From: Rhodospirillales bacterium
GTDB taxonomy: Bacteria > Pseudomonadota > Alphaproteobacteria > TMED109
DNA length: 64,000 nucleotides
Direction: 5' to 3'
NCBI GenBank assembly: GCA_028824295.1
Contig: JAPPED010000026.1
Location: 1-64,000 of the forward strand
Shown here: positions 15,867 to 25,987 of the stretch, piece after piece
Position numbering within the stretch: position 1 is the stretch's first letter
How the letters are laid out: every line of letters starts with the position of its first letter
Notes under the pieces: model-generated
The model's input: only the letters and a program-made list of their open reading frames with translations
Database searches by the model: none
Told to the model about the DNA's origin: nothing
Translations under genes and position numbers: made by a program

Positions 15867-15972
15867 GGATCTCACTCCGGGTTCGGGTTGCGTTGCGGAA
15901 CAAGTTAGGCATGCTTCAGCTGATAACAATCCATCCTTGAAGCACAACATTGTTGCTTAAATTGCAAAGAAC
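15867..15972. promoter_or_regulatory. Divergent promoter/operator region between the small protein gene and LysR
   Basis: 106-bp region, more AT-rich than its surroundings. It contains the symmetric element CAACATTGTTG (15945-15955) inside the wider imperfect palindrome AAGCACAACATTGTTGCTT, ending about 13 bp before the LysR ATG. LysR-type regulators usually bind T-N11-A dyads in such divergent spacers and repress their own gene, so this is the likely binding site. Promoter hexamers were not assigned. Confidence 0.5.
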
Positions 15973-16896
15973 ATGCCGACGCTGAACGCCCTCCGTTGTT
16001 TCACTGAGACCGTCGAGGCCGGAGGCTTTTCCGCCGCCGGCCGAAAACTCAGTGTCGCCCCCTCCTCGGTATCACGCCAGATCACCGCACTGGAGGACAG
16101 TGTCGGCGCCCAACTGCTGCTTCGCACGACTCGGAAACTCAGTCTCACCGAGGCCGGGCGGCTCTATTACCGACGCGTTGCACACATACTGGCGGACCTC
16201 GACGAAGCGACGACAGCGGTTTCCGATCTCGAGAGGGCGCCGCGCGGTGTTCTCCATGTCAACGCACCGATCGCCTTTGGAACCCGCCACATCGTTCCCG
16301 CGACGCCGGCGTTCCTGGCCCGCTTTCCCGAGGTACGGATCGAGCTCACCCTGACCGACAATTTCGTCGACCTGCTCGAGGTCGGCGCGGATGTCGCAGT
16401 ACGCGTGGGCGAACTTGAAGACTCGAGCCTGATCGCCCGTCGGTTGGCCGCCAACCGCCGAATCCTGTGCGCCAGCCCCGATTATCTCGCTGGCGCCGGA
16501 ACACCAGATCGGCCTTCCGATCTGATCGCCCACAACTGTCTCGTCTACACCCGTCATCAGGGGAATGTGGACTGGAATTTGGAGGGACCTGACGGACCCG
16601 CGGAAGTGCGTGTCACCGGGAGTCTGCGCACCAACAACACTGAAGCGCTCCATGCGGCGGCACTGGGCGGGCTTGGCATCGTGCTGCTACCGTCCTGGTT
16701 GGTCGGTCACGAAGTTCAGGCGGGGCGACTGGTTCAGATTCTCGGCCACTACCGGGCTTCCCCCTCAGCCCTCGACACATCCATCTATGCGCTTTATCCC
16801 GCCAACCGACATCTCTCCAGCAAGGTTCGGGCGTTCGTTGACTTCCTGGTGGAGCGCTTCAGCCCGGCACCCTACTGGGAAGAGGCGCCAGGCTAG
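15973..16896 (+). CDS. LysR family transcriptional regulator
   Basis: 307 residues. The N-terminal winged helix-turn-helix is clear: LNALRCFTETVEAGGFSAAG, then APSSVSRQITALED, then LLLRTTRKLSLTEAGRLYY. The C-terminal periplasmic-binding-protein-like effector domain follows (about 90-300), with VRVGELEDSSLIARRLAANR typical of the CrgA/PecT-like subgroup. It acts as a DNA-binding regulator responding to an unknown small molecule. It is divergent from the small gene at 15866 and isolated downstream, where a 372-bp non-coding stretch follows. Confidence 0.93.
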   Translation: MPTLNALRCFTETVEAGGFSAAGRKLSVAPSSVSRQITALEDSVGAQLLLRTTRKLSLTEAGRLYYRRVAHILADLDEATTAVSDLERAPRGVLHVNAPIAFGTRHIVPATPAFLARFPEVRIELTLTDNFVDLLEVGADVAVRVGELEDSSLIARRLAANRRILCASPDYLAGAGTPDRPSDLIAHNCLVYTRHQGNVDWNLEGPDGPAEVRVTGSLRTNNTEALHAAALGGLGIVLLPSWLVGHEVQAGRLVQILGHYRASPSALDTSIYALYPANRHLSSKVRAFVDFLVERFSPAPYWEEAPG

Positions 16897-17268
16897 CCCG
16901 CTGGGATCTGCCGCCCCGAGTACATTGCGGCTTCGCTAGGAACGCCTTCACGTGCAACCCCGCGTCTCGCCGCAACCGTTTCCGGGCGATACGCGGGCGC
17001 AGGCGAAGACCTGGGAAGAGCACTTCAAGTTTGATGCCGTTCTGGACAGCCCGTCCGTGATGGTTCGTCAATTCGCCGCAGCTGCCAACCTTGGCTTCCC
17101 AGCGACGCCACGCCGATGCAAGTACGTGGAAGATCGGTTCCCGAACCAGCAGCAGGCTGACTAGGCCCGAACAACTCTCTGAAACAGCGTTGGTGAATCC
17201 GCGCCAGTGTAACGCTGTTTCCCCCAGACGAATCGTTCCGGCGGCCGGACCCGGAATGCGGCGGCGAT
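16897..17268. other. Intergenic region between convergent LysR and amiC
   Basis: 372 bp with no supportable gene. A 70-codon plus frame (16952-17164, starting GTG) has a plausible composition but no good ribosome site and no family likeness. No hairpin with a T-run was found, although both flanking genes end here. Confidence 0.45.
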
Positions 17269-18459
17269 TCAGAATCCGCGTGTCTTGAAATAGTGATCCA
17301 CGTAGTCCGCGATGGCGGTCATCAATTGGCGACGGTACTTGGCACTGGCAAGGAGCTTTGCATCCTTCGCGTTGGAGACGAAGCCCATTTCGATCAGCAC
17401 CGACGGAATATGGAAGCCGCGCAGCACGGCGAAGTTTGCCTGCCGGTGTGGCCGCCGGAGGAGCCCAATTCCGCGTTCTCCGAGAGATGCGACCAGCGAC
17501 TCGGCAAACTGCGCCGAGAGGTTGCGAGCCCCGGTACGGGTCAGATCCATCATCGCACTTTGGACCTGCCGGTCGTACGTTTGCAGGTTGGCCACGTCCA
17601 GCACCGCATCGACTGCATCCGCATCCCTGGCCAGCGTTTCGGCCAGGCGGTCCGACGCCTTGTCGGACAGCGTGTACGCGCTGAGGCCGCGGGTCCCGGG
17701 TCGCTTGACCGCATCAGCGTGCAACGACACAAACAGGTCGCCCTTCGCGCGGACAGAGATCTCGACCCGTTTGCGGAGCGGGATGTACACGTCGGTTTCA
17801 CGGGTCAGCACGACCTTGTACTTCCGCTTCCGGAGGATCTCCCGCAACCCCTTGGCGGCCGCAAGCGTCAGGTCCTTCTCTCGCAGGGACCCCCGTATCG
17901 CACCGGGATCCTTGCCGCCGTGTCCTGCGTCGATGATGACGGTGAACGGCGTGTTGCGCGCGCGGGGTTCCGCCAGCCCCCCTTTCAGATCAAGAACAAT
18001 CCGGTCCGGCCGATCACCGTCCGGCGGGAGCGTGAAGTGCCGGTGCAGGTGAAAAGCGCCCGCAGTATCGAACACCAGGCGGGTGACCTGAGCCTCGCGG
18101 CGGCCGACTCGAATGCGCTGCACGGCGCCAGCGGCCGAGACCCGGCCCAGCTCCCCGAGGCCGGCCGACACGTCAATCACGAGGCGATCCGGCTCCTGGA
18201 GCACGAAGGTCTCGTATGGAGCGGGCGCCGACAACTCGACGACAACCCGCGTGACGGCCTCAGCGTCCGTGCGCCCGCCCTCCGGCGCCCCGATCCGAAC
18301 GTTGTCCACCGTTGCGCCCGCCGCCGCGCCCGCGTGCGCCAGCCCGATGAGGATCCCGAACCCGAGAGCAGCCGCACACGCACGCGACCGCGCCCAACCA
18401 GCGTACTGCAGCGCCCTCGACTTCTGACCGGCGGTCAGCACACGATCACCCAGGACCAT
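17269..18459 (-). CDS. amiC: N-acetylmuramoyl-L-alanine amidase with AMIN domain
   Basis: 396 residues from the ATG at 18459. A signal-type hydrophobic stretch (CAAALGFGILIGLAHAG) ends near residue 45. An AMIN domain follows (about 50-150: TRVVVELSAPAPYETFVL, RLVIDVSAG, VTRLVFDTAG), which targets such enzymes to peptidoglycan or the septum. The catalytic Amidase_3 domain shows IIDAGHGGKDPGA, the zinc Glu in the SLREKD segment, SLHADA and the catalytic Glu in IEMGF. It cleaves the amide between MurNAc and L-Ala in the periplasm during cell separation. It is divergent from rne. In several alphaproteobacteria amiC is followed by mrcA; here mrcA lies about 8 kb away. Confidence 0.93.
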   Translation of the reverse strand: MVLGDRVLTAGQKSRALQYAGWARSRACAAALGFGILIGLAHAGAAAGATVDNVRIGAPEGGRTDAEAVTRVVVELSAPAPYETFVLQEPDRLVIDVSAGLGELGRVSAAGAVQRIRVGRREAQVTRLVFDTAGAFHLHRHFTLPPDGDRPDRIVLDLKGGLAEPRARNTPFTVIIDAGHGGKDPGAIRGSLREKDLTLAAAKGLREILRKRKYKVVLTRETDVYIPLRKRVEISVRAKGDLFVSLHADAVKRPGTRGLSAYTLSDKASDRLAETLARDADAVDAVLDVANLQTYDRQVQSAMMDLTRTGARNLSAQFAESLVASLGERGIGLLRRPHRQANFAVLRGFHIPSVLIEMGFVSNAKDAKLLASAKYRRQLMTAIADYVDHYFKTRGF

Positions 18460-18861
18460 ATGACAACATGTGTTGTTGCATGGCTGGTATGTTCCAACGC
18501 AAGGGCCCCGTCTCGATACCAAGCTTGCGAAAATCCGCGAAACCTGCGATACTCCAAGTGAATAGCAGACAGTGCCAAGAGCGCGCGACTACGTGTCGCC
18601 CGGCGCTGCTCCGAAAGAATTTACCTAAGGGCGGCCCACGTAACGCCGGCCGCCAGCCTTCAATGTCCTAGCTCGTGCCAAGTTATATCGCAAACACGGC
18701 GCGCTGCCCTGCCGGACCGAACTTGAGCGGCGGGGGCACCACGGACATCGGCAAATCGCTCAACGAGTACCGGCCAGGTCTGACTGGACCGGGTTCACGA
18801 CATTTCGCGGCTGCTGCCCCTGCTCGCAATGCAGGGGCTTATGCGCCGACCTGGAGTTTTC
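18460..18861. promoter_or_regulatory. Divergent amiC/rne promoter region and likely rne leader
   Basis: 402 bp between two divergent starts. It contains an inverted repeat GGCGGCC (18630-18636) with GGCCGCC (18648-18654) that would fold as a strong hairpin in the rne transcript about 200 nt before the start codon. RNase E mRNAs in other bacteria have long structured leaders used for autoregulation, so the hairpin may have this role; there is no sequence match to prove it. No convincing promoter hexamers were assigned. Confidence 0.4.
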
Positions 18862-21800
18862 ATGCCAAAACGAATGCTAATCGACGCGGCGCGCCCCGAA
18901 GAGACGCGTGTCGTCGTTGCTGATGGGGCCCAACTAGAGGATTACGATGTAGCACTCGCCTCACGCCCGCAGATCAGGGGCAACATCTACCTTGCCAAGG
19001 TGGTTCGCGTTGAGGCGTCGCTGCAAGCGGCTTTTGTCGACTATGGACACGAGAAGCACGGATTTCTGAGCTTCACGGAAATCCACCCCGACTATTTCCA
19101 GATTCCCGTCGCCGACCGCGAGGCCATCGTCGCTCGCGACAGCGAACTCGCGCGCCAGGAAGCTGAAGCCGAAGAATTGGATGACGATGGCCAGGAGGAC
19201 ATCGACGCCGCAGATACAGGAGAGGAACTGTCCGCGGACTCCGGCGAGGAAGACGAAGATCAAATCGCCGAAGGGGACAACCGCAGCGAGCGACCGCGGC
19301 GGCGCTTGAGCCGGCGACGGTCGGAAAAGCAGCGCCGGGCAGAACTGTACCGGAACTACCGGATCCAGGAGGTCATTCGCAACGGACAGCTGATCCTGGT
19401 CCAGGCCACAAAGGAACAGCGCGGCAGCAAGGGCGCCGTGTTTTCCAGCTACATCTCGCTGCCCGGCCGGTACACGGTGCTCATGCCCAACACCGCCCAC
19501 GGCGGCGGCGTCAGCCGAAAGATCGGGGGCCCCGACGACCGCAAGCGCCTTCGAAAGGTCGTGAAGGACCTGGAGGTAGCGGAGGGCATGTCGGTGATAC
19601 TCCGCACCGTCGCCAAGGGCCGCACCCGCGCGGAGATCCGCCGTGACTTCGATTACGTCGTCTCGCTCTGGTCCGACATCCGGGAAAAGACCCTCAACTC
19701 CGTCGGCGCGTCTCTAGTTCACCACGAAAACGACCTGGTCAAGCGTGCGGTGCGCGACATGTATCAGTCCGACGTGTCCGAGGTCATGGTCGCTGGCGAG
19801 GAGGCGTACAGACGGGCCAAGGAAATCACCAAGATCCTGTCGCCGTCGAAGGCACGTCATGTCAAGCTGTACCGCGGTGACCTCCCGTTCTACCACTCCT
19901 ACGGTATCGAACGTCCGCTGGCCAGCGTCCATCGGCCGGAGGTCCGGCTGCCGTCCGGGGGGTCGATGGTCATCGCCCAGACGGAGGCACTGGTTACCGT
20001 CGACATCAACTCGGGACGCGCAATCCGCGAACGGCACATCGAAGAAACGGCACTCAAGACTAATCTTGAGGCAGTGGACGAGCTGGCGCGGCAGTTCCGG
20101 CTCCGGGATCTCGCCGGGCTCATCGTCATCGACTTCATCGGCATGGAGCGACGGCGCAACAACGAGCAGGTCGAGCAGCGCTTAAAGGAAGTCCTGAAGC
20201 AGGATCGCGCCCGCACCCATGTCGGTCGCATGTCGGAGTTTGGCCTGATCGAAATGTCGCGCCAGCGGCTCCGGGCCAGCATCCACGACACCCAGCACGA
20301 GCCTTGCGCCAACTGCCATGGCCACGGCTGGATCTACCGGCCCGAGGCGCACGCGCTGATGGTGATTCGCGCGCTGGAATGCGAGGTCGCGAATCATCGA
20401 GGCTGCCGGTTCCGCGTGTCGGTTCCTCCTGCCTGCGCACAATACCTGTCCGAAACCATGTGGCGGTCGGTGCACCAACTCGAGACGCAGTTTGAGGTCC
20501 GGATCGAAATCCAGGCAACGGCCGAACCGCTGGCCGACAATTATCTGCTTGAGGTCGTCCGCGCTGACGGCGCCAGTCTGTCGCTCAATCCGACACAGGC
20601 GAACGAACTGGACTCCGGATCCATCAAGCAGGGCGAGCGGAGCCGCCGCGGTGCGCGAAACCGGGCTTCGGCCCGGGATGAGGACGGCGCCGACGAGCGC
20701 CCGGCACGGTCCAGACGGGCCCGTTCGGCTCGTGCAGATGACAGCAGCCAGGACGGGGAAGAAGAGCGGCGTCTTCGGAGCCGAAACGGCAGGGCGTCGG
20801 CCCGACGCGCCAACGACGACGACAAACGCAGTGCCCGCAATGGGCGCCGGCGACCGATCGCCCGCGCTGATTTCGAAGATGACACCGAGGAGGGTTTCTC
20901 CGAACGCCGGCGCACGATGCCCGTAGCTCGCGACGAATACGATGAGGACGGCGACGAGGAACGCCGTCCCAGGGCGCGTCGCACCCTAGCGGGTTCTCCC
21001 AACGGGTACGACGACGAGGAAGGGCGACGTCGGTCCCGAGGCCGCCGCGGCCGGGCCGTCGAACGTGACCAGGCCGATGACGCTGCCGATGAAGATCGAA
21101 CCCGTCGTGAACGTTGGTCCCGACCGGTCGATGATGACGACTACGACGTCGAAGAGGAACGCCGCAGGTCCGATCGGGGGGCTCGATACGCGGAACGTGA
21201 CGCGGACGAAGATGACGACCTGATCAGGGACACCCGTTCCCGTCGACGGAGGTCACGTACGCAAATGCGCCAGGACGGTGACCACGATGCGGCCGACGCG
21301 CCCCGCGGGCGAGGCAGACGTGCACGGACGCCGACCGACAACGAGTACGACGATGAGTTCCCTGAAGAACCGCGTCCTCGGCGGCGCCGTGCTCAAGCCA
21401 CACCACGCAGTGAGCCTGCAGATCTGCTTGAAGAAGGCTCCCGCACCGGCCGGCAACGGGAGAGGCCGCCATCAGCAAACGATCGCTCGGACGTGGATGC
21501 GGATGAGCCGAGGGGGCGGAAGCGCCGGGCGCGGTCGGCCGGGCGCGATGAGCCACGCGGTGAGGAGACGAAAGAGAGGCGGCCGCGACGCTCGTCATCC
21601 CGGCTGGACACTGTCGAGGACGGCCTTGATGCTGCGGAGGACTTCGTCGAGTCGATGCCGGACGGCGGCGGGCCAGTGGACTACGGTGACCGATCCGAGG
21701 AACCGGAAGTTTTTGCCGCGTCCGCCGACGCAGATGGCTATGCGGTCGGGGACGCGGATTCTCCATTCGAGGAGCAGCCGGAAACGCCGCTCTCCGGTCG

Positions 21801-22374
21801 GAGCGACCGATCGAGCAGACGCACGCGACGAGGATCGCGCGGGGGCAGCCGGCGGCGGAACTCGCGCGTCAAGCGACGAGAGACCCAGGCTCCCGAACGG
21901 CGCGACGACTTGGACGCCGACATGAGCGATGCCTCGGTCAGCGCTGCGAACTCGCCCGACTTTGAACAGTCCGCCGACTTCGGAGCGGCGTCGCCAGACC
22001 TAGACCCGTTCGGGGCTGCCGCTGACGTCTCGGCACGGGATCCTTCGGCCCAGGTGTCCACCTTCGCGACGGCCCCGGCTCATCCTTTCGGAGGCGCCGA
22101 CGAGCCAATCGTTGCGGACGTGCCGTCGGAACCCTCCCCGGCGTCCGATGATCCCTTCGGAGCGCCAGCCCGGCTCCGTGTTGACCCTGGTCCGGTGGCC
22201 GACGACGCGGCGGCCGGGCCCGAGGACCCGTTCGCCAGCCAGGGACCGTCATCACGATCGGACCCGACGGCGCTGGCTGACGGCGAGCTGAACGGCAGTT
22301 CCGAAGTGCGATCTGAGGCCAAGTCGAGACAGGGAGCCGGGCGATGGTGGACGACGTTTCGGGGGCGCTCCTGA
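18862..22374 (+). CDS. rne: Ribonuclease E
   Basis: 1170 residues from the ATG at 18862, preceded by GGAG; an upstream in-frame ATG at 18829 lacks this support. The S1 domain begins near residue 35 (GNIYLAKVVRVEASLQAAFVDYG in part) and is split by a highly acidic insert (about 95-160). The RNase H-like and DNase I-like parts follow. Catalytic Asp381 (VTVDINSG) and Asp424 (IVIDFIGM) are present, and the Zn-link CxxC (CANC) is at 482-485. From about residue 590 the protein is a low-complexity scaffold of alternating acidic and Arg-rich tracts (ERRRRSR, RGRRGR and similar), about 580 residues long and probably disordered; it would bind RNA and degradosome partners. It acts in mRNA turnover and rRNA/tRNA processing. 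Its stop directly abuts that of the convergent aminotransferase. Confidence 0.96.
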   Translation: MPKRMLIDAARPEETRVVVADGAQLEDYDVALASRPQIRGNIYLAKVVRVEASLQAAFVDYGHEKHGFLSFTEIHPDYFQIPVADREAIVARDSELARQEAEAEELDDDGQEDIDAADTGEELSADSGEEDEDQIAEGDNRSERPRRRLSRRRSEKQRRAELYRNYRIQEVIRNGQLILVQATKEQRGSKGAVFSSYISLPGRYTVLMPNTAHGGGVSRKIGGPDDRKRLRKVVKDLEVAEGMSVILRTVAKGRTRAEIRRDFDYVVSLWSDIREKTLNSVGASLVHHENDLVKRAVRDMYQSDVSEVMVAGEEAYRRAKEITKILSPSKARHVKLYRGDLPFYHSYGIERPLASVHRPEVRLPSGGSMVIAQTEALVTVDINSGRAIRERHIEETALKTNLEAVDELARQFRLRDLAGLIVIDFIGMERRRNNEQVEQRLKEVLKQDRARTHVGRMSEFGLIEMSRQRLRASIHDTQHEPCANCHGHGWIYRPEAHALMVIRALECEVANHRGCRFRVSVPPACAQYLSETMWRSVHQLETQFEVRIEIQATAEPLADNYLLEVVRADGASLSLNPTQANELDSGSIKQGERSRRGARNRASARDEDGADERPARSRRARSARADDSSQDGEEERRLRSRNGRASARRANDDDKRSARNGRRRPIARADFEDDTEEGFSERRRTMPVARDEYDEDGDEERRPRARRTLAGSPNGYDDEEGRRRSRGRRGRAVERDQADDAADEDRTRRERWSRPVDDDDYDVEEERRRSDRGARYAERDADEDDDLIRDTRSRRRRSRTQMRQDGDHDAADAPRGRGRRARTPTDNEYDDEFPEEPRPRRRRAQATPRSEPADLLEEGSRTGRQRERPPSANDRSDVDADEPRGRKRRARSAGRDEPRGEETKERRPRRSSSRLDTVEDGLDAAEDFVESMPDGGGPVDYGDRSEEPEVFAASADADGYAVGDADSPFEEQPETPLSGRSDRSSRRTRRGSRGGSRRRNSRVKRRETQAPERRDDLDADMSDASVSAANSPDFEQSADFGAASPDLDPFGAAADVSARDPSAQVSTFATAPAHPFGGADEPIVADVPSEPSPASDDPFGAPARLRVDPGPVADDAAAGPEDPFASQGPSSRSDPTALADGELNGSSEVRSEAKSRQGAGRWWTTFRGRS

Positions 22375-23544
22375 TCATCGGCCCCCAGTTTCGCGTGGGG
22401 TCCAACTGCTGAGCCTGTCCATGGCCGACTGGATGGTTTCGGGGGCGCCTGAGTAGCTCAAGCGGACAAACCGGTGCCCCCGGTCACGGTCGAAATCGAC
22501 TCCGGGGGCGACCGCGATCCCTTGCTCGTGCAACAGTTGGCGCGCGAACTCGAACGAGTCATCCGTAAAGTCGGAAACGTCCACGTACAGGTAGAACGCA
22601 CCATCAGCGGCAGCGACCCTGTCGAAGCCGGATCGCGACAGTCCATCAAGCAGACTGTCCCGGTTGGCGCGATATCGCTCGACATGCGAGTCGAGTTCCG
22701 CGTAGCAATTGAACACCTCACAGGCTCCCACTTGAGCCACCGTGGGCGCACACAGGAAAAAGTTCATGGCGAGCCGCTCGGCGGCTGCGATGAGTTCCAC
22801 AGGCCCGACCACCCAGCCAAGGCGCCACCCCGTCATTGCGAAATACTTCGAGAAACTGTTCACGACGACGGATTGGTCATCAATACCCAGCACTGTCGGG
22901 CATGCACGTTCGTACGTGATGCCGTGGTAGATCTCGTCGGCGACGAGTCGAATGTTTCGTTCCCGACAGAATGCGACCAGCCTTCGTAGTTCCGTCTCGG
23001 GCATCACCGATCCGGTCGGATTGGCGGGGCTGGCCAAGACGACGCCTTGCAGGTCGTCGGCCACGGGCCGAAGGAGATCGACGACGGGCTGGTAGGCACT
23101 TTCATGAAGCCCGGGAATCGACACCACATCGATTCCCAGTGCCGTCAGAATGCTTCGGTAGGCCGGGTATCCCGGAGAGGCAAGGGCCACGCGGTCACCA
23201 GGATTGAAGAGCGCGAGGAACACGAGAATGAACGCACCCGAGGCGCCGGTCGTGACAATGACGCGTCCCGTTTCGACTTCCACGCCGTAGAAGTCACGGT
23301 AGTGTGAGGCGATGGCGCGACGTAATTCCGGCAGCCCGAGCGCCTCGGTGTACCCAGTGCGGCCGGCCGCGATTGCCGCCGTGGCTGCGTCGCGCACCTT
23401 TGCCGGGGCACGGGCATCCGGCTCCCCCACTTCAAGGTGTAGAACGTCCCGACCGAGGGCAGCTAGGCGATTCGCCTCGGCGAGCACCCCCATGGCATGA
23501 AACTGCGGTACTTGTGACCTGGCTGACAATTTGCCGAGCACCAT
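22375..23544 (-). CDS. Pyridoxal-phosphate aminotransferase, class I/II
   Basis: 389 residues of fold-type I aminotransferase. PLP contacts are ASPANPTG (Asn175), ADEIYHG (Asp203, Tyr206) and the Schiff-base Lys233 in [16 protein letters not shown]; the carboxylate-binding Arg is near RLSYSG at the C-terminus. GGGAG lies five bases before the ATG at 23544. The [14 protein letters not shown] form and N-terminal [18 protein letters not shown] fit the aspartate/aromatic aminotransferase Igamma group, but the amino donor cannot be fixed. It is convergent with rne with no base between the stop codons, and divergent from rpmB. Confidence 0.9.
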   Translation of the reverse strand: MVLGKLSARSQVPQFHAMGVLAEANRLAALGRDVLHLEVGEPDARAPAKVRDAATAAIAAGRTGYTEALGLPELRRAIASHYRDFYGVEVETGRVIVTTGASGAFILVFLALFNPGDRVALASPGYPAYRSILTALGIDVVSIPGLHESAYQPVVDLLRPVADDLQGVVLASPANPTGSVMPETELRRLVAFCRERNIRLVADEIYHGITYERACPTVLGIDDQSVVVNSFSKYFAMTGWRLGWVVGPVELIAAAERLAMNFFLCAPTVAQVGACEVFNCYAELDSHVERYRANRDSLLDGLSRSGFDRVAAADGAFYLYVDVSDFTDDSFEFARQLLHEQGIAVAPGVDFDRDRGHRFVRLSYSGAPETIQSAMDRLSSWTPRETGGR

Positions 23545-23857
23545 CGGACTCCCGCTACCTCGACTGACAACTCTCGCTCGGGTGGCGTCGCTGGATCGGT
23601 GTTGTGCACCCGCTCTCGTTCACCCTGCATCGTTCAGCGACGCGTATCAAGCTCGTGATCGGCGCTGCGGCACAAACGGCCTCGGTTGGCGCGAGACTGG
23701 CGCCTCCAGGAATGGCGCCGGCACCCCGAACGCGGCAGCCCGCATCCAAGACATGTTCGCCGACGCATCGGCGCATCGTCGACGGCTACCCGTGTATACT
23801 CCCCCGCCTTTGACCGCCGGATCGGCTCGCACCGGATCGAACTCAGGACGACATCAC
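23545..23857. other. Intergenic region upstream of rpmB and the aminotransferase
   Basis: 313 bp separating divergent starts. It contains the probable rpmB promoter (-10-like hexamer at 23795-23800) and the aminotransferase ribosome site at its left end. No gene or structured RNA was recognised. Confidence 0.45.
23795..23800 (+). promoter_or_regulatory. rpmB: Possible -10 element of rpmB
   Basis: TATACT, one mismatch from TATAAT, in a locally AT-richer spot 58 bp before the rpmB ATG. No good -35 hexamer lies 16-18 bp upstream, so the call is weak. Confidence 0.3.
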
Positions 23858-24145
23858 ATGTCACGACGCTGTGAACTTACTGGCAAGGGCGTGCTTACCG
23901 GCAACAACGTCAGCCACGCCCACAACAAGACACGCCGCCGATTTCTCCCGAATCTGCAGCGCGTGTCGCTGCACAGCGATCTGCTTAACCAGACCGTCCG
24001 GTTTCGTGTAGCTGCCTCGACGCTCCGGACCGTGGACCGGAAGGGCGGTCTCGACCTGTTCCTCCTGGATGCCGATCCGCAGTGTCTTTCATCGCGAGCC
24101 CGAGCGCTTCGCACGCGCCTCGAGAAACGCCAGACAAGCGTCTAG
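23858..24145 (+). CDS. rpmB: 50S ribosomal protein L28
   Basis: 95 residues, the typical alphaproteobacterial length. It begins [20 protein letters not shown] and continues [12 protein letters not shown], the diagnostic L28 sequence, then [22 protein letters not shown] and [10 protein letters not shown]. The start is the ATG at 23858, with AGGA about ten bases upstream; longer in-frame starts give unrelated sequence. It is a structural protein of the large subunit. It stands alone and converges on cobT with only 6 bp between stops. Confidence 0.97.
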   Translation: MSRRCELTGKGVLTGNNVSHAHNKTRRRFLPNLQRVSLHSDLLNQTVRFRVAASTLRTVDRKGGLDLFLLDADPQCLSSRARALRTRLEKRQTSV

Positions 24146-24151
24146 ACGTTC

Positions 24152-25987
24152 CTAGATCGCCAGCGGCCCAGGGCGACCGGGACGCATCTCTTCGGAAAAC
24201 AGTTCGGCAAGCTGCCCGGTGATCGCGCCGCCCAGTTGCGCGACGTCAAATATCGTGATTGCCCGCCGATAGTAGCGGGTCACGTCATGCCCTATTCCGA
24301 CTGCCACCAATTCCACTGGTGACGTCCGCTGGATCATGTCGATCACTTCGCGGAGATGCCGATCGAGATAATGGCCATGGTTGGCTGACAGGGTGCTGTC
24401 ATCCACCGGGGCTCCGTCCGAAATTACCGTGAGGATTCGCCGCTGTTCGGTGCGCGCAAGCAACCGGTGATGCGCCCACAGCAATGCTTCGCCGTCGATG
24501 TTCTCCTTTAGCAGGCCTTCCCGAAGCATCAGACCGAGGTTCCGCCGCGCCCGGCGCCAAGGTGTGTCAGCGGCCTTGTAGACGATGTGCCGAAGGTCGT
24601 TGAGCCGGCCCGGCCCCGCGGGCCGGCCCGCCTCCAGCCAGGCAGCTCTCGCCTGCCCGCCTTTCCAGGCCCGGGTCGTAAACCCGAGAATTTCCACCTT
24701 GACGCCGCATCGCTCGAGGGTACGCGCGAGGATGTCCGCACTGATCGCGGCGACCGTAATCGGCCGGCCCCGCATCGAGCCCGAATTGTCCAGCAGCAGC
24801 GTCACAACAGTGTCGCGAAAACGTGTTTCCGCCTCGCGCTTGAACGACAGCGGCGTGGCGGGGTCGACCACCGCGCGGGCCAGCCGGGCGCAGTCGAGGA
24901 GACCTTCCTCCAGGTCGAACTCCCACCAGCGCACCTGCTGGGCCAGCAGCAGACGCTGCAACCGGTGGGCAAGTCGCGCGATGAGACTCTCGAACTGCAC
25001 GAGGTGCCGGTCCAGCGCTTCCCGCAACCTGACCAGCTCATCCGGGGCACACAATTCTTCCGCCGGAATGACCTCGTCGTGTTTCCGCGTGAAGACGGCG
25101 TACGGAACCTGCTCGGAACCGTCGGCAGAGAGATTGTGCCAGGCGGGCGGCGCACTGCTTTCCTCCTCCTCATCGCCCTCGCCGTCCAGCCCGGACGTGC
25201 TGTCGCCGCCATCTTCCTCCGGAAGCTCGTCGTCCAGGGCGCCGGTCCCGGGCATGCCGTCCGTCTCGCCGTCGTCCTCGTCTTCCGCATCCATGTTGCC
25301 TTGGGACTGCTCGTCGTCCGTCGCGCTCTCCTCGTCTTCGCCCTGTTCGTCTTCCTGACGGGTCAGGGTGTGCAGGTCGAGGTCGTCCAACAGCTCCCGA
25401 AGGTGGTTCGCGAAAGCCGCCTGGTCATCGATCACGTCAGCCAGGGTGTCGAGTGATCTGCCGCTCGCAAAGCGGAACGTGCCTTCCCACCGCTGCACGA
25501 GGGCGGCGGCGTCCGCGGGAACGGGACGGCCCGTCAGCCGCTCCCGCACCATGAGCCGCAGCGCACTGGCAAGCGCGTCGTTCCCGTCTTCCGCCGCCGT
25601 GATGGCGGCGGACCGACGCGCCTCGTCGGCCAGCGCCGCGTCGAGATTGTCGGCCACGCCCCGCATGGCGTTGGCGCCCAGCGCCTCGTACCGCGCCTGC
25701 TCGGCGGCGTCGAGCAGTGCCTGGCCAAGCGGATTCGGGGACCCGAGCTCCTGGTGGAGGGCTGCGTCATGGTGCCGCAGCTTGAGCGCAGCCGTGTCGG
25801 CGATCCCGCGTATCGACGCGGCATCGACGGCGTCGCGGGTCGGCACGGGAATGGAGACCGCGGGCGCCTCCGTGGACACGTTGCCGAACCTCACTTCCAC
25901 ATCCGCCTGGCCGGCCAGCGCCCGGACCGCCCCCGCGGTCGCCCGCTTGAAGTCGTCCAGTCGACCGCGGGCCCTGACTACCGTCAT
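24152..25987 (-). CDS. cobT: Cobaltochelatase subunit CobT
   Basis: 611 residues from the ATG at 25987, whose ATGA overlaps the cobS stop. The N-terminal helical domain (about 1-210) is followed by a strongly acidic linker (about 215-290, runs of Glu/Asp). The C-terminal von Willebrand A domain has the metal-site motif DNSGSMRG. CobT and CobS form a chaperone-like AAA+ complex that drives cobalt insertion into hydrogenobyrinic acid a,c-diamide by CobN in aerobic cobalamin synthesis. CobN is not in the window. The longer frame upstream (to 26083) lies inside cobS and is rejected. It converges on rpmB. Confidence 0.95.
   Translation of the reverse strand: MTVVRARGRLDDFKRATAGAVRALAGQADVEVRFGNVSTEAPAVSIPVPTRDAVDAASIRGIADTAALKLRHHDAALHQELGSPNPLGQALLDAAEQARYEALGANAMRGVADNLDAALADEARRSAAITAAEDGNDALASALRLMVRERLTGRPVPADAAALVQRWEGTFRFASGRSLDTLADVIDDQAAFANHLRELLDDLDLHTLTRQEDEQGEDEESATDDEQSQGNMDAEDEDDGETDGMPGTGALDDELPEEDGGDSTSGLDGEGDEEEESSAPPAWHNLSADGSEQVPYAVFTRKHDEVIPAEELCAPDELVRLREALDRHLVQFESLIARLAHRLQRLLLAQQVRWWEFDLEEGLLDCARLARAVVDPATPLSFKREAETRFRDTVVTLLLDNSGSMRGRPITVAAISADILARTLERCGVKVEILGFTTRAWKGGQARAAWLEAGRPAGPGRLNDLRHIVYKAADTPWRRARRNLGLMLREGLLKENIDGEALLWAHHRLLARTEQRRILTVISDGAPVDDSTLSANHGHYLDRHLREVIDMIQRTSPVELVAVGIGHDVTRYYRRAITIFDVAQLGGAITGQLAELFSEEMRPGRPGPLAI

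Noticed and set aside
17293-18561. 422-codon plus-strand frame opposite amiC
   Set aside because: Antisense shadow; the minus strand encodes all amidase motifs.
20660-21600. Possible DNA tandem repeats or a repeat-based element in the second half of rne
   Set aside because: The repetition is at protein level (Arg and acidic tracts with varied codons); no DNA unit recurs with fixed length.
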